DNA of 64,000 nucleotides. It comes from Woeseiaceae bacterium. Its GTDB lineage: Bacteria > Pseudomonadota > Gammaproteobacteria > Steroidobacterales > Woeseiaceae. The first letter of the stretch is position 1. Each line of letters begins with the position of its first letter. Shown here in pieces: positions 37,575 through 45,591 of the stretch. The stretch covers positions 62,001 to 126,000 of the forward strand of contig JANQGQ010000038.1 in assembly GCA_028277185.1 (NCBI GenBank). The letters are read 5' to 3'. The notes under the pieces were generated by a model that worked only from the letters and a program-made list of their open reading frames with translations, was not told the DNA's origin and did no database searches. Made by a program: the position numbers and the translations under genes.

Positions 37575-37880
37575 CTACTGAACAACGGCCTCGAACGTCT
37601 CCAGCTCCGGGTGCGCCAGGTAGGTTCCTTTCGGCGCGCTGGCCTGCGCATGCGCCTTGCGAAAATGGTCGGACTCGGTCCACGCTTCGAAGGCCTCGCG
37701 GGACTTCCAGACTGTGTGCGACGAATACAGCACGTAATCCTCGCGCTCCGGGCCTTTGAGCAGGGCGAACGACTCGAAACCGGGTACCTCGGAAAGGTAG
37801 GAGTCGCGCTTGCGCCACACGTCTTCGAATCCTTCCTCGAAACCTTTGGCGATACGGAATCGGTTCATGGCAATGAACAT
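37575..37880 (-). CDS. IsdG/HmoA-like heme-degrading monooxygenase (ABM domain)
   Basis: 101 aa dimeric alpha/beta-barrel domain. Counting from ATG 37880, Asn6, Trp67 and His77 fall at the places of the IsdG catalytic triad (Asn7, Trp67, His77 in staphylococcal IsdG), and the order NRF...W...KAH is kept. GAGGAG eight bases upstream selects this start over 37901. The expected reaction is oxidative opening of heme with iron release in the cytoplasm. It stands beside an HmuV-like remnant and the Fec-type iron operon, which supports a heme role. Other ABM proteins with similar spacing act on quinones, so heme is likely but not certain. Confidence 0.82.
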   Translation of the reverse strand: MFIAMNRFRIAKGFEEGFEDVWRKRDSYLSEVPGFESFALLKGPEREDYVLYSSHTVWKSREAFEAWTESDHFRKAHAQASAPKGTYLAHPELETFEAVVQ

Positions 37881-37915
37881 GGCAAAGCTCCTCTCGAACA
37901 ATAGTGTTTGCTTTT

Positions 37916-38056
37916 TCAGGTCAGCGCGGTCAAACGACCCAGATGCTTATTGTGCTCCACGTGGACCGGCTTACGGTAGACGAAAGAAGCACGGGATCGG
38001 CGAATCTCGCGCCAAGGTTCAGATCGTGCAGGATGGCGAGGACAACAATGCCTTGC
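37916..38056 (-). pseudogene. remnant of a heme/siderophore ABC ATPase (HmuV/FecE-like C-terminus)
   Basis: On the minus strand the bases at about 38056-37985 read GIVVLAILHDLNLGARFADP, then VLL, which is the switch-histidine region of HmuV/FecE ATPases (...LHDLNLAARYADRVVLL). A frame change follows, and YRKPVHVEHNKHLGRLTALT then runs to a stop at 37916, which resembles the short C-terminal tail of such ATPases. Walker A, the signature motif and Walker B are all missing, so this is a decayed fragment. It lies between DUF3325 and the IsdG-like gene. Confidence 0.55.
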
Positions 38057-38065
38057 CGGGCGTGT

Positions 38066-38368
38066 TTACGCGCTCCGTCCCGGCAGCAGCGACAGCAGCA
38101 GTGCCAGCCCGAAGATGCCGATTGTGAGATATGCCGCAAACGCGGCCAGCCCAACGCCGACGCCCGCCGCGACGACACACGCGTATACCGCGGCGGCAAG
38201 CAGTGAGTAGCCGGCGGTGCGCAGGGCATAGCGACCCGTGCGAGTCAGCTCGGCGCCGGTCCGCACTCCGAATCGATTCGCGAGCAGATCGACGATCTGC
38301 CGGTAGTGCTTCGGCATCGACACGCACAACAGGCTCGTCCCGGCGGCGGTCAGCAGCAGCTCGATCAC
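38066..38368 (-). CDS. DUF3325 family small membrane protein
   Basis: 100 aa with three hydrophobic segments and the conserved front LLTAAGTSLLCVSMPKHYRQ. DUF3325 proteins are encoded with DUF3649 and PepSY proteins in iron-uptake loci, as here. GTG 38368 overlaps the PepSY gene stop (GTGA). Its role in reduction or transfer of iron at the inner membrane is inferred from gene neighbourhoods, not shown. Confidence 0.85.
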   Translation of the reverse strand: MIELLLTAAGTSLLCVSMPKHYRQIVDLLANRFGVRTGAELTRTGRYALRTAGYSLLAAAVYACVVAAGVGVGLAAFAAYLTIGIFGLALLLSLLPGRSA

Positions 38369-39960
38369 GGCGCCGCGACCTCGTCGCCGGTCGTCAGCGG
38401 GGCGGGTTCGGGCGCTTTAGTTGAGCGTCCGAGAGTCAGCGCCAGCACGGCAAATGCCGCGGCCGCGGCGAGCGCGCTCAGGTCGAACCCGGCCAGCACC
38501 CAGTCGCCGGACGCGAGGCTGTTGCCGAGATGCGCGTCGGTCGTCAGTGCATTGACGACCGGTATTGCGCCGCATGCTACGGCCGCCAGCCAGGCCTGCT
38601 CACGCCAGGCTTTTGCGCGCGGGCGAACGACGGGATAAAGCAGGCACAGGACCCAGACGATGAACATGCAGTGCACCTCCCACGCCGCGCGGCCTTCCAC
38701 GCCGATCGGCAGCAGGCGGTTGGCGAGGAAATACCCGGCGATGCCGACCGGCAGGCCGATAATCGTGCCGACGTTCACGGCGTCAACGAAGCGATAGCCG
38801 CGGCTCTGCGGTTCGCCGGTGGTCTTCTTCCGCTTCGCGGTCCAGTACACGGCGCCGGTCGCCACCATCGCGGTCCCCAGCAGTCCCGAGAACACGTACA
38901 GCCAGCGCAGGACCGGGCCCGCGAAGTGTCCCTCGTGCAGCCCGATGAGCGTGCCGGCGAAAGCAACGGGCGCGTTGGCGTGCGCCGGCAGGCTCTGCAG
39001 GCGTTCGCCCGTCGTGCCGTCATAGACGAGGCGCTCCGGGAGCGCCGAGACTCCGCCGCGCCGGGTGGCAAAGACCCTCGCATTCGCGTCGCCGGGCATG
39101 CGGACTTCGAGCAGCCGCATCTGTCCCGGCCCCCACTCGCGCTCGGCGTCCTCGGCGATCGCGACCAGATCGGCCAGCGGTGCGGCGTCACCCGAGCGTT
39201 CGACACGGATGTCGCCGACGACCTCTTCGAGGACGGTGTCGGCTTCCGCATGGTCGAAGCCGTAGCTCGCAAACGCGATCATCGGCATCCAGAGTCCGAC
39301 CGTGAACACGAGCCCGCTGTAGGTAATCATGAGCTGGAAGGGCAGCGAGGAAACGCTCAAGAGATTGTGCGCGTCGAGCCAGGAGCGCTGGCCCCGTCTG
39401 AGCCTGAACGTAAACAGGTCCTTGAAGATTTTCTTGTGAATGACGATGCCGCTGATCATCGCCACGAACATCAGCAGCGTCATGATCGCGACGAGCCGGT
39501 AGCCGCTCTGGCCGGGGAAGTAGTGCAGCAGATAGTGCATGCGGTAGAGCGTCTGCCCGCCGCCGGTGGTGCGTTCGGGCTCGGCCAGCGGTTCGCCGCT
39601 GCCGATGTCGAGGTCCTCGTTACCGCGGCGGGGCCGCTCGTCGGCGCCTGCCTCGCCGTTTTCCAGGGCGGGCATCTGGAAGAACACGCGCAGCTGCGGC
39701 TCTTCGCGGCCGTGCGCCGGTGCGAGGATCCAGCGGTCCGCGCCTTCGGCCTCGCGCTCCAGGTAGCCGCGGGCCACGGGGAGGCTCGTTGAGAGCGGCA
39801 CCTCTGCCGCCGGCGGCCGCTCCGGCTGCATCCAGCGATCGATTTCTGCGTCGAAATAGCCGAGCGTGCCCGTAACGAACATGAAATACAGAATCCAGCA
39901 GAACACCAGACCCGACCAGGTGTGGAGCCAGGTCATCGACTGTCGGAAACCGCCGTTCAT
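38365..39960 (-). CDS. PepSY-associated transmembrane protein (iron-uptake type)
   Basis: 531 aa. It begins MNGGFRQSMTWLHTWSGLVF, the typical PepSY_TM start with a conserved WLH.W.G motif, and has 4 main helices in the N-terminal two thirds plus extra helices at the end. His residues in the helices (H13 and the HYLLHYFPGQ region) could bind heme, as in flavocytochrome-like siderophore reductases of this family. ATG 39960 overlaps the DUF3649 stop. It probably reduces ferric siderophores or acts with the neighbouring TBDR in iron release (inference). Confidence 0.9.
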   Translation of the reverse strand: MNGGFRQSMTWLHTWSGLVFCWILYFMFVTGTLGYFDAEIDRWMQPERPPAAEVPLSTSLPVARGYLEREAEGADRWILAPAHGREEPQLRVFFQMPALENGEAGADERPRRGNEDLDIGSGEPLAEPERTTGGGQTLYRMHYLLHYFPGQSGYRLVAIMTLLMFVAMISGIVIHKKIFKDLFTFRLRRGQRSWLDAHNLLSVSSLPFQLMITYSGLVFTVGLWMPMIAFASYGFDHAEADTVLEEVVGDIRVERSGDAAPLADLVAIAEDAEREWGPGQMRLLEVRMPGDANARVFATRRGGVSALPERLVYDGTTGERLQSLPAHANAPVAFAGTLIGLHEGHFAGPVLRWLYVFSGLLGTAMVATGAVYWTAKRKKTTGEPQSRGYRFVDAVNVGTIIGLPVGIAGYFLANRLLPIGVEGRAAWEVHCMFIVWVLCLLYPVVRPRAKAWREQAWLAAVACGAIPVVNALTTDAHLGNSLASGDWVLAGFDLSALAAAAAFAVLALTLGRSTKAPEPAPLTTGDEVAAP

Positions 39961-40271
39961 GCGGCAGAATCCAGTAGGTAGAGGCCCCAGGCGCCGAGTG
40001 CCGTGAAGGCAATCGCCCCCGTGAGGCCGAGCCAGACCGTCCGCAGTCGCCTGACCGCGAAGACCCACATGATGATGGCCGTGTACAGCGCGTAGCTGAG
40101 TACGGTCAGCCACACCACGCCCAGGGCTTTTTCGCCCGGCATCAGAAGGGCAAAGAAGGTGCCCGCCGTGTTCGTGAGCACGAAACCGGGTATCAGCGCC
40201 GCGAGCACTCGCGAGGCAATGTGCCAGCCGCCCGGGCGCGGGGGCTTGGCAGTGGTCGTTGTGTTTGCCAT
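39957..40271 (-). CDS. DUF3649 family membrane protein
   Basis: 104 aa with three hydrophobic segments; the core TNTAGTFFALLMPGEKALGV and WVFAVRRLRTVWLGL matches DUF3649, a small iron-uptake-associated membrane protein. ATG 40271 is chosen; a long upstream extension of the frame has no family similarity. It sits between the TBDR and the PepSY gene on one likely transcript. Confidence 0.85.
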   Translation of the reverse strand: MANTTTTAKPPRPGGWHIASRVLAALIPGFVLTNTAGTFFALLMPGEKALGVVWLTVLSYALYTAIIMWVFAVRRLRTVWLGLTGAIAFTALGAWGLYLLDSAA

Positions 40272-40353
40272 GAGTATCGGGTCCGCCTGCGTTGGATGTT
40301 GCGACCGGTCTCTTCTATAGACGAATGTCGCGCCCGCTTCGCGCGGTGCATCG

Positions 40354-42864
40354 CTACGGGGCCTGAAAGGCCACCTCGACAGCAACTCCGGCGATCCTGG
40401 GTTCATTGATTTGAAACCGGGCGTTCGACACCGTCGTAATCGACCCGGAGGCGGTGTTGACGCGCGTAAACTCCCGGCGCGTAGTGAAGCGCTCGTCGAA
40501 GAGGTTGTTCGCAAAAGCGTAGATCGTCCAGCGGTCCGCCCGATACCCGAGCCGGGCGTTGACCAGCGTGTAGCCGCCGACCGCGTTCACGGCGAGGTTC
40601 GTGACATCGGATTCCTGCGACCCCCGATAGCTTGCGCTCCAGCTGGTGTAGAAGCCCGAGTCGTGCTCGTAGTTGAAGCCGGCCGCCGCGGTCACGTTCG
40701 GCGCCGCCGGAAACTCGTTGCCGCGGAGGTTCTGAAACGGGCCCGGAACGAGCGCGAACGCGAAATCGGTGAATTCCGTTTCCAGCAGGCCAAGCGTCGC
40801 GAACGCACTGAGTGAGTCGCTGAAAACGTAGTTCAGGTTCAGCTCGAGTCCGTAGAGTTCGGACGATCCCGCGTTTTCGACGACGGTATCGTTCCCGAGG
40901 CCCGACGGGCCGGGTATGGACACCTGCTGGTCGTTCCATTCGGTGAAGAACAGGTTCGCGTTGGCCGTGAGCCGGCGATCCAGCCACTGCGAGCGAAACG
41001 CGAACTCGTAGTTAGTGACGTACTCCGGATCGAAGGGGACGAGCTCGACGATGGCTTCAGACGGCACGGTTCGAACGATCGCACCGCCCGCGCGATAGCC
41101 GCGCTGCACGCTGAAGGACAGCGAGCGATCATCGTCGAATCGGTAAGTCAGCGTGCCACGCGGCAGGAAGGCGTCGAAGTCGGCGGGAATGGACGGCTCG
41201 CGCTGCGGCGGAAACAGGGCGGTGCAGGGCACGGTTCCGGTCGGCAACGAAACCGTGCAGGCCGGAGGCTCGAACGTGGCGGTGCCCTGGTTGCCGGAGT
41301 TGAAGAACTCCTCCTCGTCGAAACGAGCGCCGAGGGTTAGCGTCCAGGAATCGCCAAGTGCATAGCTCAACTCACCGAACACGGCGCGGTTCTCCGTCGT
41401 TTGGAGCGAGGTCGTACCGAACACCACGACGGCGTTCGCGGGGTCGACGGTGCTGATGCCGAGCGACGCGATGGGTGCCGAGAATTCCAGTGCGGTATCG
41501 ATTTCCTCATCGAAGTAGTATGCGCCGATCCAGCCGTTGAGGCGTTCGTAAGAAAATGCCGCTCGCAACTCGATCGAGTAGGTATCTGTGATGGTGGGGC
41601 TTTGAAAGAGCGACACTTCGCCGCCGACGGGTGTGCCGAACCGGGTCAGGCGTTCGTTTTCCTCGTACGTCAGCAGGCCGATGAGGCTCCAGTTCGACGA
41701 CACGTCATACTCGAGATCGGCGATGGCCCGGGTTGTTTCGGCGTTTTCGAGACGCACGCGCGTGTACGTCAGGTCGCCGTAGGGGTCGTAATCGGCGAAG
41801 GCGGGGTCATCGAAAGAGACCGGCGCGAAGCGGGTGTTGAATTCGCCGAAATCGGTTTCGACGCGTTCGCCGATTAGTTCGACGCGAAGATTCGGCAGCG
41901 CGTCGGGCTCGATGAGCAGTTTGCCGCGGATCACCTCTGCGTCCTGAAACTCCTGGCCGATACCGCTGATTACTTCGGTTACGCCTGCATCGTAGCTCTG
42001 GTTGTCGTACGCGAACCGAAATGCGAGCTGCTCGTCGACGATCGGTCCGGAAACGGCGAGAGAGCCTCGGGAAACGTCTTCGGTAGCGGCTTGCGCCCGC
42101 GCCCGGACCTGCCAGTCGTAAGTCGGATCGAGCGTTCGCACGACGATAGCACCGGCGAGCGCGTTGCGGCCCTGCACCGTTGATTGCGGCCCCAGCAGAA
42201 CCTCAACCTGCTCGACGTCCCAGAGCGACTGGATTCCCTGTTGCGAATCGGAGGACAGCGGGGCGCCGTCCACGTAGACGTTGGCGGTGTTGCCAGTGCC
42301 CGCGAACCCCACGCCGCCTTTCGAGATGCCGCGAATGGAGAATCCGGTCTGGACGTTCTGCGTCGAGACATTGGCTGTGCGCAGCAGGATATCGTCCAGG
42401 CTGAACAGCACTTCCTGATCGACGCGTTGCTGGTCGAACAGAGCGACGGACGTCTGCGTGTCCTGGACTCCGAGGTTTTGCTTGGTGCCGTAGACGAGGA
42501 TTTCCTCGACGTGGACGGAATCCCGCGCGCGGGCGGCGGGCTCGGCCCCGGTTTCGAGCGCGAAATCGGTGCCGTTGACGCGGGTTACCGCGAGCCCCGT
42601 GCCGGCGACGAGTTCGTCGAGCGCGGCGTCGGCGGTCTTCCTGCCGCGAACGTCCACGCTCCTGACGCCGCTCACGACGGTCGTCTCCACCATTACCTGC
42701 CGGCGGGTGGTTCGCGCAAACTCCTCGAGTGCCTGCTCGAGCGACTGCGCCTCGATGTCGAAGTCATAGGTTTCCGGTGCCTCGGCGATCGCGGTGCGGG
42801 CTGATGTCAAACTGAAGGCGAGTAAACACAGCGGCAGCGTCCGTCGCAGAGATTTCGAGTGCAC
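40354..42864 (-). CDS. TonB-dependent siderophore-type receptor with N-terminal signalling (STN) domain
   Basis: 836 aa. Signal peptide (RRTLPLCLLAFSLTSARTAIA) is followed by an STN domain (FDIEAQSLEQALEEFARTTR to LVAGTGLAVTRVNG, about residues 27-100) that talks to the FecR anti-sigma factor, then a TonB box (EEILVYGTK), plug (FSIRGISKGGVGF, VEVLLGPQSTVQGRNALAGAI) and barrel. GTG 42864 is preferred because GGGGAAAA precedes it; ATG 42885 is an alternative. With fecI and fecR upstream, it should sense its ligand outside and switch on its own transcription. Ligand is likely a ferric siderophore or heme. Confidence 0.93.
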   Translation of the reverse strand: MHSKSLRRTLPLCLLAFSLTSARTAIAEAPETYDFDIEAQSLEQALEEFARTTRRQVMVETTVVSGVRSVDVRGRKTADAALDELVAGTGLAVTRVNGTDFALETGAEPAARARDSVHVEEILVYGTKQNLGVQDTQTSVALFDQQRVDQEVLFSLDDILLRTANVSTQNVQTGFSIRGISKGGVGFAGTGNTANVYVDGAPLSSDSQQGIQSLWDVEQVEVLLGPQSTVQGRNALAGAIVVRTLDPTYDWQVRARAQAATEDVSRGSLAVSGPIVDEQLAFRFAYDNQSYDAGVTEVISGIGQEFQDAEVIRGKLLIEPDALPNLRVELIGERVETDFGEFNTRFAPVSFDDPAFADYDPYGDLTYTRVRLENAETTRAIADLEYDVSSNWSLIGLLTYEENERLTRFGTPVGGEVSLFQSPTITDTYSIELRAAFSYERLNGWIGAYYFDEEIDTALEFSAPIASLGISTVDPANAVVVFGTTSLQTTENRAVFGELSYALGDSWTLTLGARFDEEEFFNSGNQGTATFEPPACTVSLPTGTVPCTALFPPQREPSIPADFDAFLPRGTLTYRFDDDRSLSFSVQRGYRAGGAIVRTVPSEAIVELVPFDPEYVTNYEFAFRSQWLDRRLTANANLFFTEWNDQQVSIPGPSGLGNDTVVENAGSSELYGLELNLNYVFSDSLSAFATLGLLETEFTDFAFALVPGPFQNLRGNEFPAAPNVTAAAGFNYEHDSGFYTSWSASYRGSQESDVTNLAVNAVGGYTLVNARLGYRADRWTIYAFANNLFDERFTTRREFTRVNTASGSITTVSNARFQINEPRIAGVAVEVAFQAP

Positions 42865-42966
42865 GATCTTTTCCCCGGTGGCCATTCGACGTCGAATCGG
42901 CGGACGTGAATGCCCGCTTGCCCGTATAGACGGCACCGTCGAACGCGACCCGTAACCGCGGGAGCG

Positions 42967-43992
42967 TCAGGGTTTCGGTAGTTCGGGGGGCGGAGCGAGC
43001 AGCCGCAAGCGGTTGGGCGGTTCGTACTCCATGCGCAGGCGATGCGTCTGAATGAGCGCCGTGACGGCGTCGTCCGCGCGCTCGATCAGGAAGGTCGCGG
43101 AGATGCGGGTAGTCGTCTCGAAGTCGCGAAGGTCGAGCGTGTATGAGGAGTAGGCCTCGAGCCGTCTCAGGGCCTCGCCTAGCGGCAGATCCCTGACGAC
43201 GATCAGACCGTCCCGCCAGTTGCCCATGTCATCGGCCGGCCGCGGGGCGGTCTCGCCGAGAATGCCGGCCTCGCTTCGCACGGTCTGTCCGGCGCGCAGC
43301 GCGACGCGGCGGTCGCCGCTCGTTTCGACCGCGACTTCGCCTTCGATGACGGCGACCTCGATACTGCCGTACCTGCGCCGATCGACGACAAACTCCGTGC
43401 CGACGACGCGCGTCGTGAGGGCGTGAGCCACGACCTCGAACGGGCGGGCCGGATCGGCGGCGACGTCGAAAGCGGCGCGGCCGCGCCGCAGCGAGACGCG
43501 CCGAACGTCGGCCGCGATGTGGACGTCTATCTCGGATGACCAGTCCAGCCAGACGGTTGACGTGTCGCTCAGCTCGATCGTCCGCGCCTCGCCGCGCGCG
43601 CTGGCATACGACACCGGCGGGGATGCGGACTCTGCGTCGACCGTCGGGCGCGGCGAATCGGGCGATGGCAATTGCCACAGGAAGCCAAGCGTGATCGCTG
43701 CGACGACGAGCGACAGCACGCCGCCCGCGAGCGCCGGGCGCTCACCGAGCCGCGCCCAGCGGGCCTGCCAGCGAATCCGGCGCCGCTCGGCCGCGGAAAA
43801 ACCCGGCGAATCGAGCGCCGGCAGCGCGTCGAGATAGTCCGATGCCCAGTCGACCGCACGAGCATGCTGCTCCGATCGTGCACGAAAACCGGCCAGCGCT
43901 GCGAAGCTCCCGGGCGTGGCACGCCGACGCGCCCCCTCGACGAACTCGAGCGCTTCGGTCAACAGCTGCTTGTCGATTGGATCGCTGGGCAC
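42967..43992 (-). CDS. FecR-type anti-sigma factor
   Basis: 341 aa. The cytoplasmic N-terminal domain (about residues 1-85, with RSEQHARAVDWASDYL) binds the sigma factor; a single helix (GGVLSLVVAAITLGFLW) crosses the membrane; the periplasmic FecR domain follows (TSTVWLDWSSEIDVHIAAD, RRGRAAFDVAADPARPFEV, TRVVGTEFVVDRR). The C-terminal STN-interacting part is present. Together with the STN receptor and the ECF gene this is a complete cell-surface signalling set. Confidence 0.93.
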   Translation of the reverse strand: MPSDPIDKQLLTEALEFVEGARRRATPGSFAALAGFRARSEQHARAVDWASDYLDALPALDSPGFSAAERRRIRWQARWARLGERPALAGGVLSLVVAAITLGFLWQLPSPDSPRPTVDAESASPPVSYASARGEARTIELSDTSTVWLDWSSEIDVHIAADVRRVSLRRGRAAFDVAADPARPFEVVAHALTTRVVGTEFVVDRRRYGSIEVAVIEGEVAVETSGDRRVALRAGQTVRSEAGILGETAPRPADDMGNWRDGLIVVRDLPLGEALRRLEAYSSYTLDLRDFETTTRISATFLIERADDAVTALIQTHRLRMEYEPPNRLRLLAPPPELPKP

Positions 43993-44059
43993 GTATCGCC
44001 TTTTGGCAGACGCTCAACGGTATGACGGCACCCAAGATTGCGACCCGTAAGCGAGCGCG

Positions 44060-44551
44060 TCAATCGAGCAGGTCGGCGAGTCGCGCGTAGCAGTGCTTTT
44101 TTGCCTTAGCGAGGCGCTTTTCCACCGTCGAGACGTGCACGCCGTGCTCGCGGGCGATGCTCTGTTGCGACGCCCCGAGAACGTGATAGGCGAGAAACAT
44201 GCTCTGCGTGAGAAGCGGCAGCTCCAGGACGGCGCGATTCAGCACTTCGAGCTTTTGCGCGGTCTCGACCATGGCCTCGACAGAGGCCGCCGGCGCGCTG
44301 TGAATCTCGGCGTACTCGGATTCGCGACGATCGCGGCGCTCCGTTTCCCGAAGCTGATCGATTGCCGCGTTGCGTGACGCCCGGTGCAGGTAGTGCTGCG
44401 GCTCCGCGATCGGCTTCGGGTTGCGAAGCAGCCGCTCCGCGACGTTTTGCAGAACGTCATCCACGCGATCGGCCGATCCCATGATGCGCTGAAGATAGCT
44501 CCTGAGACAGCGATCGGCGACGATGAATTCGGGGTGACCGGCGCCAGACAT
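44060..44551 (-). CDS. FecI-like ECF sigma factor
   Basis: 163 aa. Region 2 is seen in LRSYLQRIMGSADRVDDVLQ, then HYLHRASRNAAIDQLRE; region 4 helix-turn-helix in HVLGASQQSIAREHGVHVST, then VEKRLAKAKKHC. This is the FecI branch, released by FecR when the receptor is occupied. A Fur-box-like sequence lies 33 bp before ATG 44551, so iron limitation is the expected first control and ligand the second. Confidence 0.93.
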   Translation of the reverse strand: MSGAGHPEFIVADRCLRSYLQRIMGSADRVDDVLQNVAERLLRNPKPIAEPQHYLHRASRNAAIDQLRETERRDRRESEYAEIHSAPAASVEAMVETAQKLEVLNRAVLELPLLTQSMFLAYHVLGASQQSIAREHGVHVSTVEKRLAKAKKHCYARLADLLD

Positions 44552-44583
44552 GGCGGATCCGTTGTTGCTGTGGACCGCCAGAC

Positions 44584-44602
44584 GATAATGGGAATGATTA
44601 TC
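44584..44602. promoter_or_regulatory. Fur box in front of the FecI-like gene
   Basis: GATAATGGGAATGATTATC agrees with the 19-bp Fur consensus GATAATGATAATCATTATC at 16 positions and keeps the dyad symmetry. It predicts Fe2+-Fur repression of the whole fecIR-receptor operon. Confidence 0.8.
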
Positions 44603-44604
44603 AA

Positions 44605-44793
44605 TTACAAACCAAGGCGCCCGAGCAGCGCCTCGGCCAGGACATCCACGGGCGCCGACACATCCTCATCCTCTTGTGGAGGATTGGCCGCAACGATGTG
44701 CTCGCCGTTGAGCATCACGCAGCGATCGATGCTCTCGGTCAGCGCTTCGGCCAGCGTGGACTTGCCGATGCCGAGGGGTCCATCGCGTTTCCC
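44605..44793 (-). pseudogene. truncated P-loop ATPase/kinase remnant
   Basis: Immediately after the stop of the thioredoxin-like gene, in the same frame, the minus strand reads DGPLGIGKSTLAEALTESI, then DRCVMLNGEHIVAANPPQED, then EDVSAPVDVLAEALLGRLGL and a stop at 44605. GPLGIGKST is a clear Walker A, and the HIVAANPP block is typical of small AAA/nucleoside-kinase-like proteins of about 180 aa. Only 62 codons remain, there is no ATG or GTG start, and the P-loop block runs straight into what looks like the C-terminus, so both a 5' truncation and an internal deletion are likely. Confidence 0.6.
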
Positions 44794-45366
44794 TCAACCG
44801 AAGTATTCGGGCGCGTTGCCGGGCTTCCATTTGATGTTGCAGCCGATGCTCGGGCTTTGCTCCGCTGGCGGCCTCACTCCGGCGAGCACCGAGTCGATCG
44901 CCGCGCGAAGGTCCGCGCCGGTCACGGGGACGTCATTGGACGGGCGACTGCCGTCGAGCTGACCGCGGTAGACCAGCTTGAGCTCGCCGTCGAAGACGAA
45001 GAAGTCCGGAGTGCAGGCGGCGCGGTATGCTTTGGCGACCGATTGATCCTCGTCGAGCAGGTACGGGAATTCGTAGCCGCGGCGCGCCGCTTCCTCGCGC
45101 ATCGCGTCGGGCCCGTCCGCCGGGTAGGCGGCGATATCGTTGCTGTTGATCGCGCGAATCTGGACGTCCGCGCCGGCGTAGTCGCGCCCGATCGCGGCGA
45201 GCTCGTCGGCCACGTGCTTGACGAACGGGCAATGATTGCAAATGAACATCACGAGGCTTGCCGCGTGGCCGGATTCGAGCGTGTGCACATTCCCGGCCGG
45301 GTCCGGTAACGAGAACGCCGGCGCCTCGTGATCGAGCGGCAGCATGGTGGATTCTACGGCGGCCAT
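44794..45366 (-). CDS. thioredoxin-fold (peroxiredoxin-like) protein
   Basis: 190 aa AhpC/TSA-type domain. The redox site is CNHCPFVKHVADEL, a C-x-x-C with an unusual NH pair, located at the usual end of the first strand. Conserved blocks LVMFICNHC, INSNDIAAYPADGPDAM and TPDFFVFDGELKLVYRGQLD match the PRX_like1 group of thioredoxin-family proteins. No signal peptide, so cytoplasmic. Probably a disulfide reductase or peroxide-linked protein. The last bases are followed directly by a P-loop remnant. Confidence 0.9.
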   Translation of the reverse strand: MAAVESTMLPLDHEAPAFSLPDPAGNVHTLESGHAASLVMFICNHCPFVKHVADELAAIGRDYAGADVQIRAINSNDIAAYPADGPDAMREEAARRGYEFPYLLDEDQSVAKAYRAACTPDFFVFDGELKLVYRGQLDGSRPSNDVPVTGADLRAAIDSVLAGVRPPAEQSPSIGCNIKWKPGNAPEYFG

Positions 45367-45504
45367 TGGAGACTCCGGCAGTCGATACGGAACCTGGAAG
45401 CTTAGGGCCTGTTAGCCACTGCGTCCATGGCCCGTCGATCCTGCGACACCGCGAGCCGGGGCGCCGGGCGCATGCCGTCCGCGGCGTGCCAAGCGACCGG
45501 CGAT

Positions 45505-45584
45505 TGTGCGATCATCCTCGATTAACCTGCGGACGATTCCCGCGGCCGGGGACTGTGCGATCATCCTCGATAACCTGCGGACGA
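45505..45584 (+). repeat. imperfect direct duplication (about 31 bp, two copies)
   Basis: TGTGCGATCATCCTCGATTA with ACCTGCGGACGA at 45505-45536 and TGTGCGATCATCCTCGATAA with CCTGCGGACGA at 45554-45584, 49 bp apart and differing by one base. The second copy ends just before the start of the AI-2E-family gene. It may be a duplicated leader or operator. The rest of 45367-45591 shows no gene. Confidence 0.75.
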
Positions 45585-45591
45585 ACTACCT

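Noticed and set aside
42884..42897. ATTCGACGTCGAAT palindrome near the alternative start of the STN receptor
   Set aside because: It is a perfect 14-bp palindrome, but CG-rich palindromes of this size are expected by chance here and it matches no known operator.
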